Below are positions 11,850 to 23,398 of a stretch of 64,000 nucleotides of DNA, in pieces; the stretch's first letter is position 1; each line of letters starts with the position of its first letter. Below the pieces are notes generated by a model, which saw only the letters and a program-made list of their open reading frames with translations, had not been told where the DNA came from and searched no databases. Source of the DNA: Aurifilum marmelostoma (taxonomy: Eukaryota > Ascomycota > Sordariomycetes > Diaporthales > Cryphonectriaceae); the NCBI GenBank assembly GCA_027559495.1, contig JAMXSV010000028.1, positions 2,914,001 to 2,978,000 of the forward strand, in the 5' to 3' direction. Both the position numbers and the translations under genes were made by a program.

Positions 11850-14800
11850 AAATATAATATCTCTCTAGACTCTAATTTCCTCTATTATAGGCAGAGCCTA
11901 GACTAGCGCTAAGCTATAGCAAACTATTATAGCCCTATAAGCTTGCATTTAGAAACTTAAAGAATCTAGCAATACTTAGATTAGAATCTATAAGATAGAT
12001 AAGCTTATCTCTTATAAAGAATCGAAGAGCATTCTTTAGGCTTTTATTACTTAGTGCAAGGCCTACTTCCTTTACTATCTAGCCTAGTTTATAGATAAGA
12101 GAGAGAAGGCGGTTTTTGTAGGGACTTAGTTAGAAGGCAATGCTTTTGCCTAGTTCGAATCTTTCCTTTAAGACTACTTTAATAATCTAACTATGCTTAA
12201 TAACTATAATAAAGAAACTAAAGCTATCTTTAACTTATTTAAAGATTTCGAGAAAGCACTTAAGAATATATTTAGCAATTTAGATAAGAAGCATATAGCA
12301 GAATGCAGTTTTATAGACCTTAAGCAGACTAAAGCTGCTTTAGATTATATAGCTAAATTTAGGCAATATATAGAATAAGTTAGCTAAGAAGATAAAGCAT
12401 TAATATCCTAATTCTATAAAGGACTAAAGAATAAAGTTAAAAATAAATTTTATAAGATAAACTAACTTAATAATCTAGCAGAATATATTGCAATAGCAGT
12501 ATAGATTAATAACTATATCTTTAAATAGCAATAGGAGAAAAACTGCAAGGGTAATAGATAATTATAAAAGTTTAGGGCTCTAGCTAATAGTAGAAAATGC
12601 TACTAGCCTTAGCAGAACTATTAAGGAAAATAATAGAATTATATAAGTATAGTATAAAGCAGTAGCATATATGCTAGCCTAATAGAATTAAATGCTATAT
12701 ATTAATGCAATAACTTTTAAACTTAAGGCAAAGGCAATAGAGCATACTTTAATTATAGAAAGCTTAGATACTTTGCATAGAAATATTAATAACTATAAAG
12801 AAAATAATAGTAATCTATCTAGAAAGAATAATAGCTTAGTATTGCTATGCAATAAGAACCTAATTATTTAAATAAAAATATTCTAATAAAGCAAGTAATA
12901 GACCTTATTAATTATAAGTTCCTTAATTGAACTGCATATTATAATAATAGTTATATATTATATCTTTTAGAGAAAGAAGATTTAGAATAGTTTCTTTAGA
13001 AACTTAAGGAATAATAATAACTTGCTATTAGAAGCAGGGCTTCTATTAAGGATAAATAATTAGATTATTTTATTAACCCTATAAATTAAGAATCTAAGAA
13101 AGAATAGGACTTAGGAAAGTTTTCCCTATAGCACTATCTTATATAGCTTATAAATAATAATAAGCATATATTAGATATTATAATATCTCTAGCTTATAAT
13201 AGGCGCGATAATGACTTAGAAAATGCAGACTTTACTCTAGCCCTTATAGAAGAATATATTATAAAGATACTTATTCTTAAAGAAGAAACCTTTTAGGATA
13301 GATAGCCTAATATCTTACTTAAGCCTATTATGCAATAATATATAGATAACTTAAAGGAATTAGTACTAATTACCTAATGCAGTAGTCTTAGTTCTAATAA
13401 TCTAGATATTAATATTTAAATAGAATATCTTATATATAGAATACTTCTAAAAACCCTTTTTAGGAGCATTCTGCTTTAGGATTATAAAGTAGGCAGGTTA
13501 GAGGATCTTAGGATTAATGCATTCTATCTTAAATACTACTAATTAGTATAGATCTTATGCACTTATTATAGCTATTAAACCTATTTCGAGGAAAAAGTTA
13601 AATATAGATAGTTCCTAATTAAGAAAGAAGAATAACTTATTTAAGCATATAAGGAATCTAAACTATAGTTTAGGGAGGTACTAGAGAAGAAATACTATAA
13701 TGCACTTATTAGACTACTAGAAGATTGCCTTAGGCCTTATATAAATAAAAAACGCAAATAGTAGCAATATTTAGTAGAATAATGCACTATCTATATGCAG
13801 AATAAGGCATATGCCTAGCATATATAGCAATATAATAAGAAGCATTACAAGTATATATAATAATAAGCTAAAGCACTGGCTTAATAAGCGGCTAAGAAGG
13901 CCCTAAAAGGAAGAGATTGCCTATAAAGGGATAATAGTTAATTAAGATTATAAGGTCCCTATATATAATAGCAAAAGGAAGCTATATATATATATAGCTT
14001 AATATAAATATTGATAACTAATATTATAGCGCGCTATTAGATAGCAGTATATAAGGGAATTATATATTCCCTTGCATTATTAATATAGCAAAAATACTAT
14101 AGCAATAGAAAGAGAAGCCCTATATACTTAATACTATAGAAGAATAACCTATTGCGTATAACTAAGGGGTAATTAATAAGAAGACTAATTATCTATCTAT
14201 CTTAAATTAAGAATATACAATATTTATTTCTTTTAATATTATAGATATAGCATACTATAATATAATATTAGAACTTTTATAGCTTAAGGAGCATAATTCT
14301 CGAATTAATTAGATTATTAGCTAGATCTCTTGGGAATAAGCTATACCTAATAAGATAGTTGCAATTAAAGGCATAGAATAAGATTTAGTTACTAGGGATA
14401 GCTAAGATAGGCGCTTAAATAAGCACTTATTATATATTTCTAAATTAGCAGGGACTAATAGCTTATAGAGAAGAATTATAAATGCTTTAAATCTATAGAT
14501 GCAGATTAAGCATAAATTAAAAATATAAGTAAATAAAGACTAGTTAGGAAAACTTAGTCTAATATAAAGCAAAAATAATAGATAGTTGCAATAAAATGCT
14601 TAATAGTATCTACTATTCCTCTAGGAAGTAGAAATAGAGGAAGGACTAATCCTAATACTTGCTAGTATACTAGAAGAGTACTATAAGTTTATAAAACTAT
14701 TCTAAGAAGAATTAGTTATAAGACTATTAAAATATAGTTTATATAATTATAAAATTCTACTTAAGGAAGGAGCTTAGCCTAAGTTCTTTCCTATTTATAG

Positions 14801-17430
14801 ACTAGATAAAGCATAATTTAAAGCACTTAGGGAATACTTTAACGAAAACTTAAAGAAAGGTTATATATAACTATTATAATTACTAGCAGAATATCTAATC
14901 CTATTTATACTAAAGAAAAATAGCAAACTACAACTTTATATAAATTATAGATAGCTTAATAATATTATAATTAAAAATTAGTATCTATTACTACTTATTA
15001 AGGAATTATAAGATTAATTATAAGGCGCATAATAGTTTATAGCACTAGACTTTAAAGAAGTATATAATCTTATTAGAATAAAGGCAGGCAAGAAGTAGAA
15101 AATAGTATTTTGCATAAGATATAGGCACTATAAATACTTAATTATACTATTTAGATTAATTAATGCACCTGCATCTTTCTAGGAAATAATTAATTAGGTA
15201 CTTAGAAAGCATTTAGATATTTATATTATTGCTTATCTTAATAATATCCTTATTTACTCCTTAGACTTAGCAACTTATAAATAGTATATATAAAAAGTAC
15301 TATAAACTCTTTAAGATATTAAACTTCTTATTAAATTAGAAAAAAGCTACTTTTATATTTAGAAAGTTAACTACCTTAGATATATAATTAAATCTAGATA
15401 CATATATATGCAAAAAGATAAGATAGAAGTAATTAGGAATTAGCTAATACTTAAGAGCATTATAGATATTAAAGCATTTCTTAGATATGCTAATTTCTAC
15501 TAATAATTTATCTAATAATACTTAAAGATTATATAATTTATAATAAAGCTTATAAAAAAAGATAAATCTTTTTATTAAATAGGAAAAGAGCAGTAAGCTT
15601 TTAATACTATTAAGGAACAAGTTATATAAGAACCTATTTTAAGAGAAGCTAATCCTAGCTAAGAATTCAAAGTAGCAACTAATATATTAGATTATGCACT
15701 TGGTAAAGAACTTATCTAATAAGATAATTAGAATAAACTATACTTTATTGCTAATTTCTTAAAAAAGCTAAATAGTCTAGAACTATAATATAGAATCCTA
15801 GATAAAGAACTTATAGCTATAGTATATGCATTCTAGGAATAGCAATACTATCTTATTAAAGCAAAATACCTAATTAAAGTACTTATTAATTATAAGAACT
15901 TTATATTATTTATAATAATTAAGGTTTTAAATAAATAATAAGTATAATAGGCAGAATTCCTCTTATAATTTGATATTAAAATTAGCTATATTTAAGGAAA
16001 AGAAAATACTAGAGTAGATGCTCTTAGTTAATAATTAGATTATATACTAGTATTAGAAATTAAAGAATAAATACTCTTCGACTAGAATAAGGAAGAAAAC
16101 CTTATATAGAAATAAGAAATTAACTTAATACTTAGGATTGCATATTAGAGCAAGAAACTAGAAGAAATAACTCTATAGGAATAAGAAGAATATATTAAGA
16201 ATATATATAGCATACTAGCATATAGGCATTAAGGAGTTAGGGCTACTTATAAACGAATTAAGCAATATTAGAATTTACTAAGCCTTAGAATATAAATTAA
16301 GGAAATTATTTAGAAATATAATAATTGCAAGAAAAATAAGGCAAAAAGATATAAGCTTTATAGACTGCTATAACCCTTACTAGTATCTATAATTATTTAG
16401 CAATTAATTAGTCTAGACTTTATTACTAAGCTACCTATCTTATAAGAACCCTTAACTAAGATGCAATATAATAGCATTCTAGTAGTAGTTTATAAATTAA
16501 GCAAGTATGCTTACTTTCTCCTTTATAAGGAAAGCAGTATAGCAGAAGAACTTATATATATATTCCTTAAGATAATTATTGCTAATTATAGCATACTAGA
16601 AGAGATTATTTTAGATAGAGATAGAAAATTTATATTATATTTCTAAATATTATTTATAAAGTAATTTAAAGTATATTATAAAATATTAATAGCTTATTAT
16701 TTATAAATAAATAGATAAATAGAATAAATAAACTAAATTATTAAATAATACCTTAGATACTATATTAATTAGGAATAGAATAACTAGGTTAAACTATTAC
16801 TATTAGCGCAATTTGCATATAATAGCGCAGATATAAGTATAATAAAGACTTTACTATTTTATGCACTCTATAGATATAACTTAATAGTATATTATAAAAT
16901 ATTGCTAGGGGCAAATGCAGAAGCAGCAGAAGAATAAATATAGTGCATTAAGAAGATTTAGGAAGATATTTAATAAGAATTTTAGTTTATATAAGAATAA
17001 ATAACTAAATATGCTAACTTTAAAAGGATTAAGGGACTAATTCTATAAGAAGAAAATAAGATTTATCTTTTTCAACAAAATATTAAGATAAAAAGATTTA
17101 GTAATAAGCTTGATTATAAGAAGCTTAGTCTATTTAAGATTTTGCAGAAAATCTTACTAGTTAACTATAAACTTGCACTTCCTTATAGCATAAGAATATA
17201 TCTAGTTTTCTATATTTTATTACTTAAGCTAGCTATATAGAATATAAAGATTAATAATAGTATTAAAGTTAAAGATAATAAACTAGAATATAAAGTTAGA
17301 AAAATCCTTAAGCATAGAAGATAAAATAATATATTAGAATATTTAGTTAAATAGAAAGGCTACTTTTTAAGCGAAAATATATAGGAATCTCTAGAAAATA
17401 TTATTAATATATTAGAATAGCTTGCGCAAT
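11850..17430 (+). pseudogene. Gag-pol relic of chromovirus copy 3
   Basis: Remains of a chromovirus polyprotein. An open gag remnant lies at 12193-12378 (FKDFEKALKNIF, FRQYIE). A protease end reads Tyr-Asn-Ile-Ile-Leu / Lys-Glu-His-Asn near 14,250. Reverse transcriptase spans about 14,745-15,560, with ALDFKEVYN retaining the first Asp and YLNNILIYS at 15234-15260 replacing YLDD. RNase H is at about 15,670-15,900 (DKELIAIVYAF). Integrase follows at about 16,220-16,900, including the open stretch 16461-16646 with LDRDRKF. A chromodomain at 17286-17416 reads EYLVK, a stop in place of Trp, then KGY. Stops are TAA/TAG only, and catalytic Asp codons have become Asn, as G-to-A RIP would produce. Confidence 0.92.
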
Positions 17431-17649
17431 ACTAATCTAAGAAAGAATAGTTATAGTAGTAATTAGTTAGCTTATAGAAATATTAAAAATGCAGCTTATT
17501 AGTTAAAATACCCTACTAGTTAATAAAATAACCTACTAATTAATATCCTACTAGTTAGCAGAATATATTATTAGCTAAAGGAAAATACTAGATAGAGCAC
17601 TATACTAGTTAAGGGATATAAATAATTAGGGATATACTAGTTAATTTAA

Positions 17650-18240
17650 AGCTAAGATAGCAACTAGTAGAGCTAAAATTTAGGGAGCCTTTTTAGCAGG
17701 CCTCTTTACTCTAGAATAAGAACTAGAGGCCGCAATAGGCAGCCTCTTAGCTAGAAAACCTAACTAGTCTATTATAGCATTTCCTATATTTATAGAATTC
17801 TAATTAAATCCCTTAAAATTAAGAATTTTAGTAGAAGTAGCAGTTTCTTTAGAGACTACCTCTTAAACTATCTTAAAAGCGCAATAATGCTCCTCTTTAG
17901 CTTCTATACATTCTAATGCCTCTATACTATTAAGGCTATAATAAACTGCGCGCATTATCTTCTTAAACTATATATACTTTTATTTCTGCAGGCGCTTAAC
18001 CTCTATAGCAGCATCGCAAAGCCAGCCCTTAGCATCCTCTAATTGCTTCTCTAGATATTAATATTAAACTCTGATCTATCGAATCTCTAAGGCGCTAAGG
18101 CCCTAGATATTATATTAAGAATGCCTAAGGCGAATATATTTTGAGCAATAGGAAGAATCGTCGGGAGAAACTTGATAAGATAAAATGCTATAACCCTTGC
18201 AAAAAGAATAAGAAGGTATAGCGATAGCGTTTTAAAGAAT
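17650..18240 (-). pseudogene. Antisense ORF relic in copy 3: Cys cluster plus coiled coil
   Basis: Reading the minus strand from about 18,240 to 17,650 gives one frame interrupted only by TAA/TAG. It contains YCSKYIRL, a LEKQLEDAK helix, VKRLQK, FKKIMRAV and IEALECIEAKEE, and ends in a Gly-Phe-Leu-Ala tail. The amphipathic pattern and the repeated Glu/Lys/Leu spacing are those of a coiled coil. It occupies the same place (between the chromodomain and the 3' LTR, antisense to pol) as the frame at 3700-4320 of copy 2, although the two are only partly alike. It resembles a repetitive hypothetical protein family of filamentous fungi; its role is unknown. Confidence 0.65.
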
Positions 18241-18413
18241 AATTGAAAGAAGGGAATCTTTTTATTTTATTTTCTTAGTATAAGAATTTAAAAATTAAGA
18301 TTTATTAACTCTATTTAATATAATAAATTAGGAAGATATAATTTAGTAATAGAATAATATATAAGAAATTTATAGAAGATTATTTAGAATAATAATTAAT
18401 AGGAGAGAGATAA

Positions 18414-18872
18414 TATTATAATCTGCAACTATTATAATATAGGATACTAGGGCTACTTAGAATAGAACCCTTAATGCAGGAAGTTTAATATTTATTTATA
18501 AAGCTATGCTAAGATTATATAATTTAGGATTAGAGTTAGAATAAGGACTAACTAGAATAGATAGCTTTAGATATATACTATCTAGAAATATCTAGATAGT
18601 TTAAATATATTGCTATCCAAGTTAGCTATATTAAAAGACTAGATATATAAAGATATATTTATTATTATTAAATAGATTTAGTATATAGCTCTTTAATTAT
18701 TAATCTAAGTATTACCTTTAATATAAGTAATAGCTTTACTGCTAGTAATATACTGCAGAAGACTTTGAAAGTTATTTCTGTATTCTTTGGATTATACTTT
18801 GATATCGTTCTTGCCTAATATAAACCCTTTATATACTTATTATATACCTTGGTTACAGCAGTGCTCATTATA
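18414..18872 (+). repeat. 3' LTR of chromovirus copy 3 (459 bp, LTR type A)
   Basis: Equal in length to 11336-11794. The inner part is heavily RIPed. The outer 110 bp (18,760-18,872) retain TGA, TGT, TGG, ACA and TCA triplets. Confidence 0.93.
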
Positions 18873-20773
18873 TAATATATAAAATCTAAGAAGGCTATAA
18901 GATCTTAATCTCTATTAAAGGGCTTATTAGCATTACTACTAATATAATTATTATTAGCTAGCTAATTATTAAATAAATATTAGCGCTTATATTAAGCTAA
19001 AAGCCTATTAGAGCTAAGATCTTATATTTTCTAGCTAATATAGTACCTTTATCTTTAAATAAATTAAGTATACTTTATAAAGCCTTCTGTAATTATAATT
19101 AAGCTAAATAGCGCGCTAGCCTATATAAAGAGCTTAGAAATCTTATTTAATTAGAAGTATTTTAAGCTTAAGAATAGCACTTTAGATACTATACTTTAGA
19201 AATATAATATATCTTTAAAAGAAAGCTTAATAGGGATAGAAAGATTTTAGAATATAAGATTTAAGTAATAGTATAAGAATTTACTTAATAAAAAAGCATT
19301 AATTTTAATAAAATATTTATATTAGTTAGTAAGGCATTAATTTAGAGGATTCTTCTCTATTTAGCAGTAATACTTAACTAGAAAATTAATTAGATTAATA
19401 TAATAGCAGCTTTTCTAAATAGCAATCTTAAGAAAAAAATCTTTATTAAAGTGCTAGATAGCCTAGCAGAATTTCTAGCTAAATATTCTAAAGAAAATAC
19501 TATCGAATTTAACCCTTTAAAGCTGCAAGTTCTTTAAGTAATAAAGTCGCTTTATAGCCTTAAGCAATTGCTATAGCAATAGCAAAAGAAGCTAATTAGT
19601 AAACTTCTTAAAATAGGCTTTATTTAGCTTTATAGTAATATAGTAATTCTTATTAATTATTAACTAAAGATTATTATTTGCAGCTATATTAATAATTTCT
19701 TTTTAATAAGCTTTAAATAAATAAGCATTAATCTTATTAAATAAGGCCTTTTAGAAAGATTTAATATTAAGGACTTAGGCTAGGCAGCCTATTTCCTAGG
19801 GATATCTATTACTAGAAATCGCAATTAATGCTCTCTTAGGCTTACTTAAGAGGCATATGCTAAATAATTGCTTCTAGAAAGCAGCTATAAAAATATAAAA
19901 TCCTTACCTATTCCTTTTGCATTAGGATCTCTAGCTCTAGCTAAACTAAATAAATATTAGGCCTTAAATAAAGATATTATAATATATTAATTAGGCAATA
20001 GCTAATTAATATATTTAATAATTTAAATAAAGCTTAATTTTGCCTTTCTACTATTTATAATCTTAAGATATAGTTATAACCTCTTAGTAAAGAATTAAGC
20101 TCTTCTTAAATACGAATTTTGCTATTATTAAGGCACTAAAAGCTTTAGCTTTAAGATTAGCAATAAGTAATAATAAATGCTATAAATATATTAAAATAAT
20201 AAATATTTTAGCTATAAATTAATTAGCCTAAAAGAAAGGCTTTTTATATCTATTTAGATAGATTTAGACTAAAAAGAAAATAAATCTATAAGCTATTTAA
20301 TATATAATATAATTATATAGATAAGAAATAGTATAGTAGTATAGCATTCTAAATAAATAGATTATATAATAACTTTAATAATAGAGGCTAAATATTATGC
20401 TATTTATAAGGGAATGCAAATAGAGCTTTAAATTAGAAATCTCCTTATTAAACTAAGGATTCTATTAGTCCTTATAGTTAAATATAATAATTAAAGCGCT
20501 ATTAAGCTAATAAAAAACCCTAAATTCTATTAGCAAATAAAGCATATTTCCTTAAAAGAATACTTTATGCGCAATAAGATATTAGCAGAGCAAATTCTTA
20601 TTAAGTAGATACTTATTAAAGATTAATTAGCTAATAGCCTAATAAAGCCTTTAAATAGCTATTGCTAAGCAATAATGCTAAAAAAATAAGGCTAGTATAA
20701 AATACTAATAGAAAAGTAATAATATTAGACTATCTAGCTAGATAATATAAAGAAATAGCACCTTATAGGGGTA
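18873..20773 (+). pseudogene. Ty1/copia pol fragment C (reverse transcriptase and RNase H)
   Basis: The copia frame resumes at 18878 in phase with 11,330. Recognisable parts are YIFKRKLNRD (the WVFKRKxNxDG motif) at about 19,215; INIIAAFLNSNL near 19,400 (the DVxxAFLNGxL motif, catalytic Asp turned to Asn); SLYSLKQ at about 19,550; SYINNFFLI near 19,690 (YVDDLLI with Asp to Asn); an RNase H segment with EAKYYAIYKGMQ at about 20,390; and a HISLKEYF and LANSLIKPL tail near 20,550-20,650. All stops are TAA/TAG. A short purine-rich run (AGGGG, 20,767-20,771) just before the candidate LTR could be the polypurine tract. Confidence 0.85.
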
Positions 20774-20991
20774 TATTAATGAATAAGGCATAATCTTTAT
20801 AATTATTACAATTATCGCCCTCTTTAAACGATAAAGGCATTAGAGAGCGTTTAATATATATAGATCGAGGGATTTATTCCTTAACTAATTGAGGCCTTTT
20901 CATAATCGTTCAAAGATAAATAAATCTCCTCTTCAACCTCTAGATAGCCTAGATAGATAGAATCAAGCTTTATAGTCACTCTTTTATAACA
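20774..20991 (+). repeat. Candidate 3' LTR of the copia element (about 218 bp)
   Basis: Begins TATTAATGAA (TGTTAATGAA if the second base is a RIP change) and ends TTTTATAACA. This would give TGTTA...TAACA inverted termini directly after a purine run and before ordinary GC-rich DNA. The length fits a small copia LTR. It is much less RIPed than the pol region. No second copy exists in the window, so the assignment is by position and termini only; the flanking TCATC (20992-20996) would be the duplication. Confidence 0.5.
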
Positions 20992-21020
20992 TCATCTTAG
21001 CACGGATGGTACGCACACGC

Positions 21021-22412
21021 TCACTGGGACTCCTCCGGCACAAGAACCGTGCTTTCCTCGACATCTCTCTCTTTGGCCTCGTAGAACTTGTCCAGATCCT
21101 GCACGACCTGCCTCCCCTTCCAATTGGGCATGATTTCGGCACCATCCTTGCGCATATTATACTGGTACCAGTGCGGCATGGCGGCCAGGGCGGTCAGGCC
21201 GCTCGCCAGCGTGGGACAGATGACCTGGCCACTTTTACCGCTGAGGACCTGGCGCACGATGGCCTCGGCGACCGTCTCGGGCTCGAGGGTGGGGAGCAAG
21301 AAGTCCTTGCTGTTGTGGTAGCCCTCGAAGAGCGGGGTCTTGGTGTAGCCCTGGTTGACGACCACGGTGCGAACCTTGGACGCGGCGTAGCGGGTGGTCA
21401 ACTCGGCGGCGAGGCCTTCGTGGAAGGCGAGGGCGGCGGCCTTGGAGGAGGCATAGTCAACCATGTTGGGGACTTGCAGTTGGTTTTTCCAATCGTGTCA
21501 GCATTTTCTTGCTATCAAAGCATGGAAAACATCGAAGCAGACAGAAGTGCTTGTAAACGATACGCAGTTATAAGAGTAACTGATAACTCACCTGTAACCC
21601 AAGATGCGATGCTGGCTACGGTGACGACCATGCCGTGGTTGCTCTCGATCATGCTGGGCAGAAACTCATGAACCATCCAGTAGCTGGCAAATGTGTTCAC
21701 ATCAAACGTGAAGCGCACGTCCTTCTCCGTGGAGTCGAGAATGGACTTGCCCCTCGCAGCACCGGCATTGTTGATCAGGACCGTCGGGTCGCCGACCTTG
21801 GCCCGAATTTCTTTGGCCACGGCGGCAATGTCCCTTGGACTGGTGATATCGCACCTAAAGTAGTGCACGTTCTCAGCTGTGCCACACGTCTGTCAGTAAT
21901 TTTCTTCTTCCAGTTGATGTCTACGTATATATATATATGGAGATCAAGCTGGGTTATAAGTCCAGAACATTTTCTCAGAACCAGAAAAGAAAACCCCACT
22001 CACCCTCAAAGGTCAGAGGCTGAATGTCCACCACCACAACCTTGACGCCCTTCTCACTCAGAAATCGCACCACATGGGCCCCGATCCCGCCGCTGCCGCC
22101 CGTGATGAGGACGATCTCGCGGCCCTGCCAGTCGTACTTGTCGTCGGTCCAGTTGTTAAGGACTTTTGACGAGTACCAGCTGCTCAGCCAGCGGGCGACA
22201 CCGATGTAGAAGAGGACGCGCAGGCGGGACAGGGCGGTGTGGTGGAGGATGCCGAAGTTCTGGCCGCGCTGGGTGAAGCGGGAGAGGAGGAGGAGGGGGA
22301 GGGTGACGAGGGGGTTGAGGGCCGTGTTGGAGATGAGGCGGGCAAAGACGTCGGCCTTGAGACCCTCGCGGGGGAGGAGACCGTTGTGCATTGGCATTGT
22401 GATGGAGCCCAA
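21021..22412 (-). CDS. Membrane-associated short-chain dehydrogenase/reductase, 381 aa
   Basis: Classical-type SDR with NAD(P)-binding Rossmann fold. Three exons: 22412-22004, 21876-21592 and 21472-21021, with GTGAGT donors and CAG/AAG acceptors; phases join exactly. TGGSGGIG lies at residues 104-111, NNAG at 172-175 and the catalytic Tyr-x3-Lys at Y238/K242 (DYASSK). About 95 residues precede the Rossmann fold and include hydrophobic segments (about 33-46 and 62-82), suggesting membrane or lipid-droplet attachment as in the RDH10/DHRS3-like (SDR16C) group. The substrate is unknown; retinoid-, sterol- or fatty-alcohol-type carbonyls are usual for that group. The stop codon is only 29 bp from the candidate copia LTR, so the 3' UTR must lie in or end at transposon sequence. 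The start was chosen as the first ATG of the frame. Confidence 0.88.
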
Positions 22413-23398
22413 CTGCTATGGTTCGGTTCGGAAGAGTGAGGTGATGCTTGTTTGGTAGGAGAAAGCAAGATAAGATGAATAAGAAAGGATGAGATTCAGA
22501 AGCAAAGTAGAGATGGGTTTCAGCTCTTGTCTTGGTGGGAAGTGTGAGAGAGCCTGAGAAGGTTCGTCCGATTCGACATCCTTCCCATCGGCATCAATAG
22601 GAGCCGATCATCAAGAGGAGTTTATAGGTTGGCTTAACTTAGTTGGTTCAAGCTTTTCTCTCTCTCTCTTATTTTCTCTCGAATGATTGGAGAAGTGACA
22701 AGAATGAAGTAACTCTGTGTTGGACTTACAGTAAATCTATCTGCCACTGCACGTGTGCAGCCGAGGCCCGGGGATATAAGAATGCGGGGCAGATCAGCAG
22801 GACAAGGATGTTTTAATACTGTAAATAGTGGTGGTGTGGTGGCATGCATTGAGTCTGTGAGGGGGGAACTACTTACCTCCTTCATGAATATTTAGATTTC
22901 ATGACCGAGCTTCATCATGCCCACCAAGGATATACAGAGTCCTTGGTGGATTCAGAGTGTGTCATTCCTTGTTTGCTTGCCATTTATTTGTGGCTGACAC
23001 ACTCGGAACAAAAGGCAGAGAGAAGAAATAGCCACGATGAATTGAAGATGAATCTGGATTTCTCTTGCGAGACCTAGATGCAGCCATTGACTGGATAATG
23101 CCTCTTCGCAACTGCCAGGGTTTGGTCCCGCTGCCGCTCCTGCCGTGGCAGAGACTCTATGCGTGTTCGCCATTAAGCAGGAGCGACGGATCATACTGCT
23201 CTACGACGACCTGCCTTCCTTCCCACGCATTTCTTCTCTCATCAGGCAGTCGCGACCAATGCTTGTCAGTTTCTTCCCAATGTCTACTGGCCGTAGCACC
23301 CTCATGTAGTAAATACCCTGAGATTCGCGTCGAGACCAGGAGAGCGATTAGCCTACGCATACTAGCGCATACTGCTATTGCAATATATGCTGTTACTT
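22413..23398. other. Intergenic: SDR promoter side and 3' flank of the pseudouridine gene
   Basis: About 1 kb with no convincing coding sequence on either strand. It contains a short CT repeat near 22,660-22,680. Short open frames here lack splice continuity and known motifs. Confidence 0.6.

Larger units (their letters stand above)
11336..18872 (+). mobile_element. Ty3/gypsy chromovirus copy 3, complete, RIP-degraded
   Basis: A 7.5-kb plus-strand element with 459-bp LTRs (11336-11794 and 18414-18872) and a perfect TAATA target-site duplication (11331-11335 and 18873-18877). Gag, protease, reverse transcriptase, RNase H, integrase and chromodomain are recognisable in that order, which places it among chromoviruses. 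Every coding part is broken by TAA/TAG. An antisense frame fills the space between the chromodomain and the 3' LTR. It is inserted head-to-head relative to copies 1 and 2, inside the copia pol gene. Confidence 0.96.

Noticed and set aside
1..20991. Centromere or AT-rich satellite array
   Set aside because: The AT-rich block is fully accounted for by identifiable LTR elements with target-site duplications; no tandem satellite is seen. A centromeric location cannot be excluded from sequence alone.
21006..21671. Open frame of 221 codons on the + strand
   Set aside because: It is antisense to two exons of the SDR gene, which has all catalytic motifs and consistent splicing.
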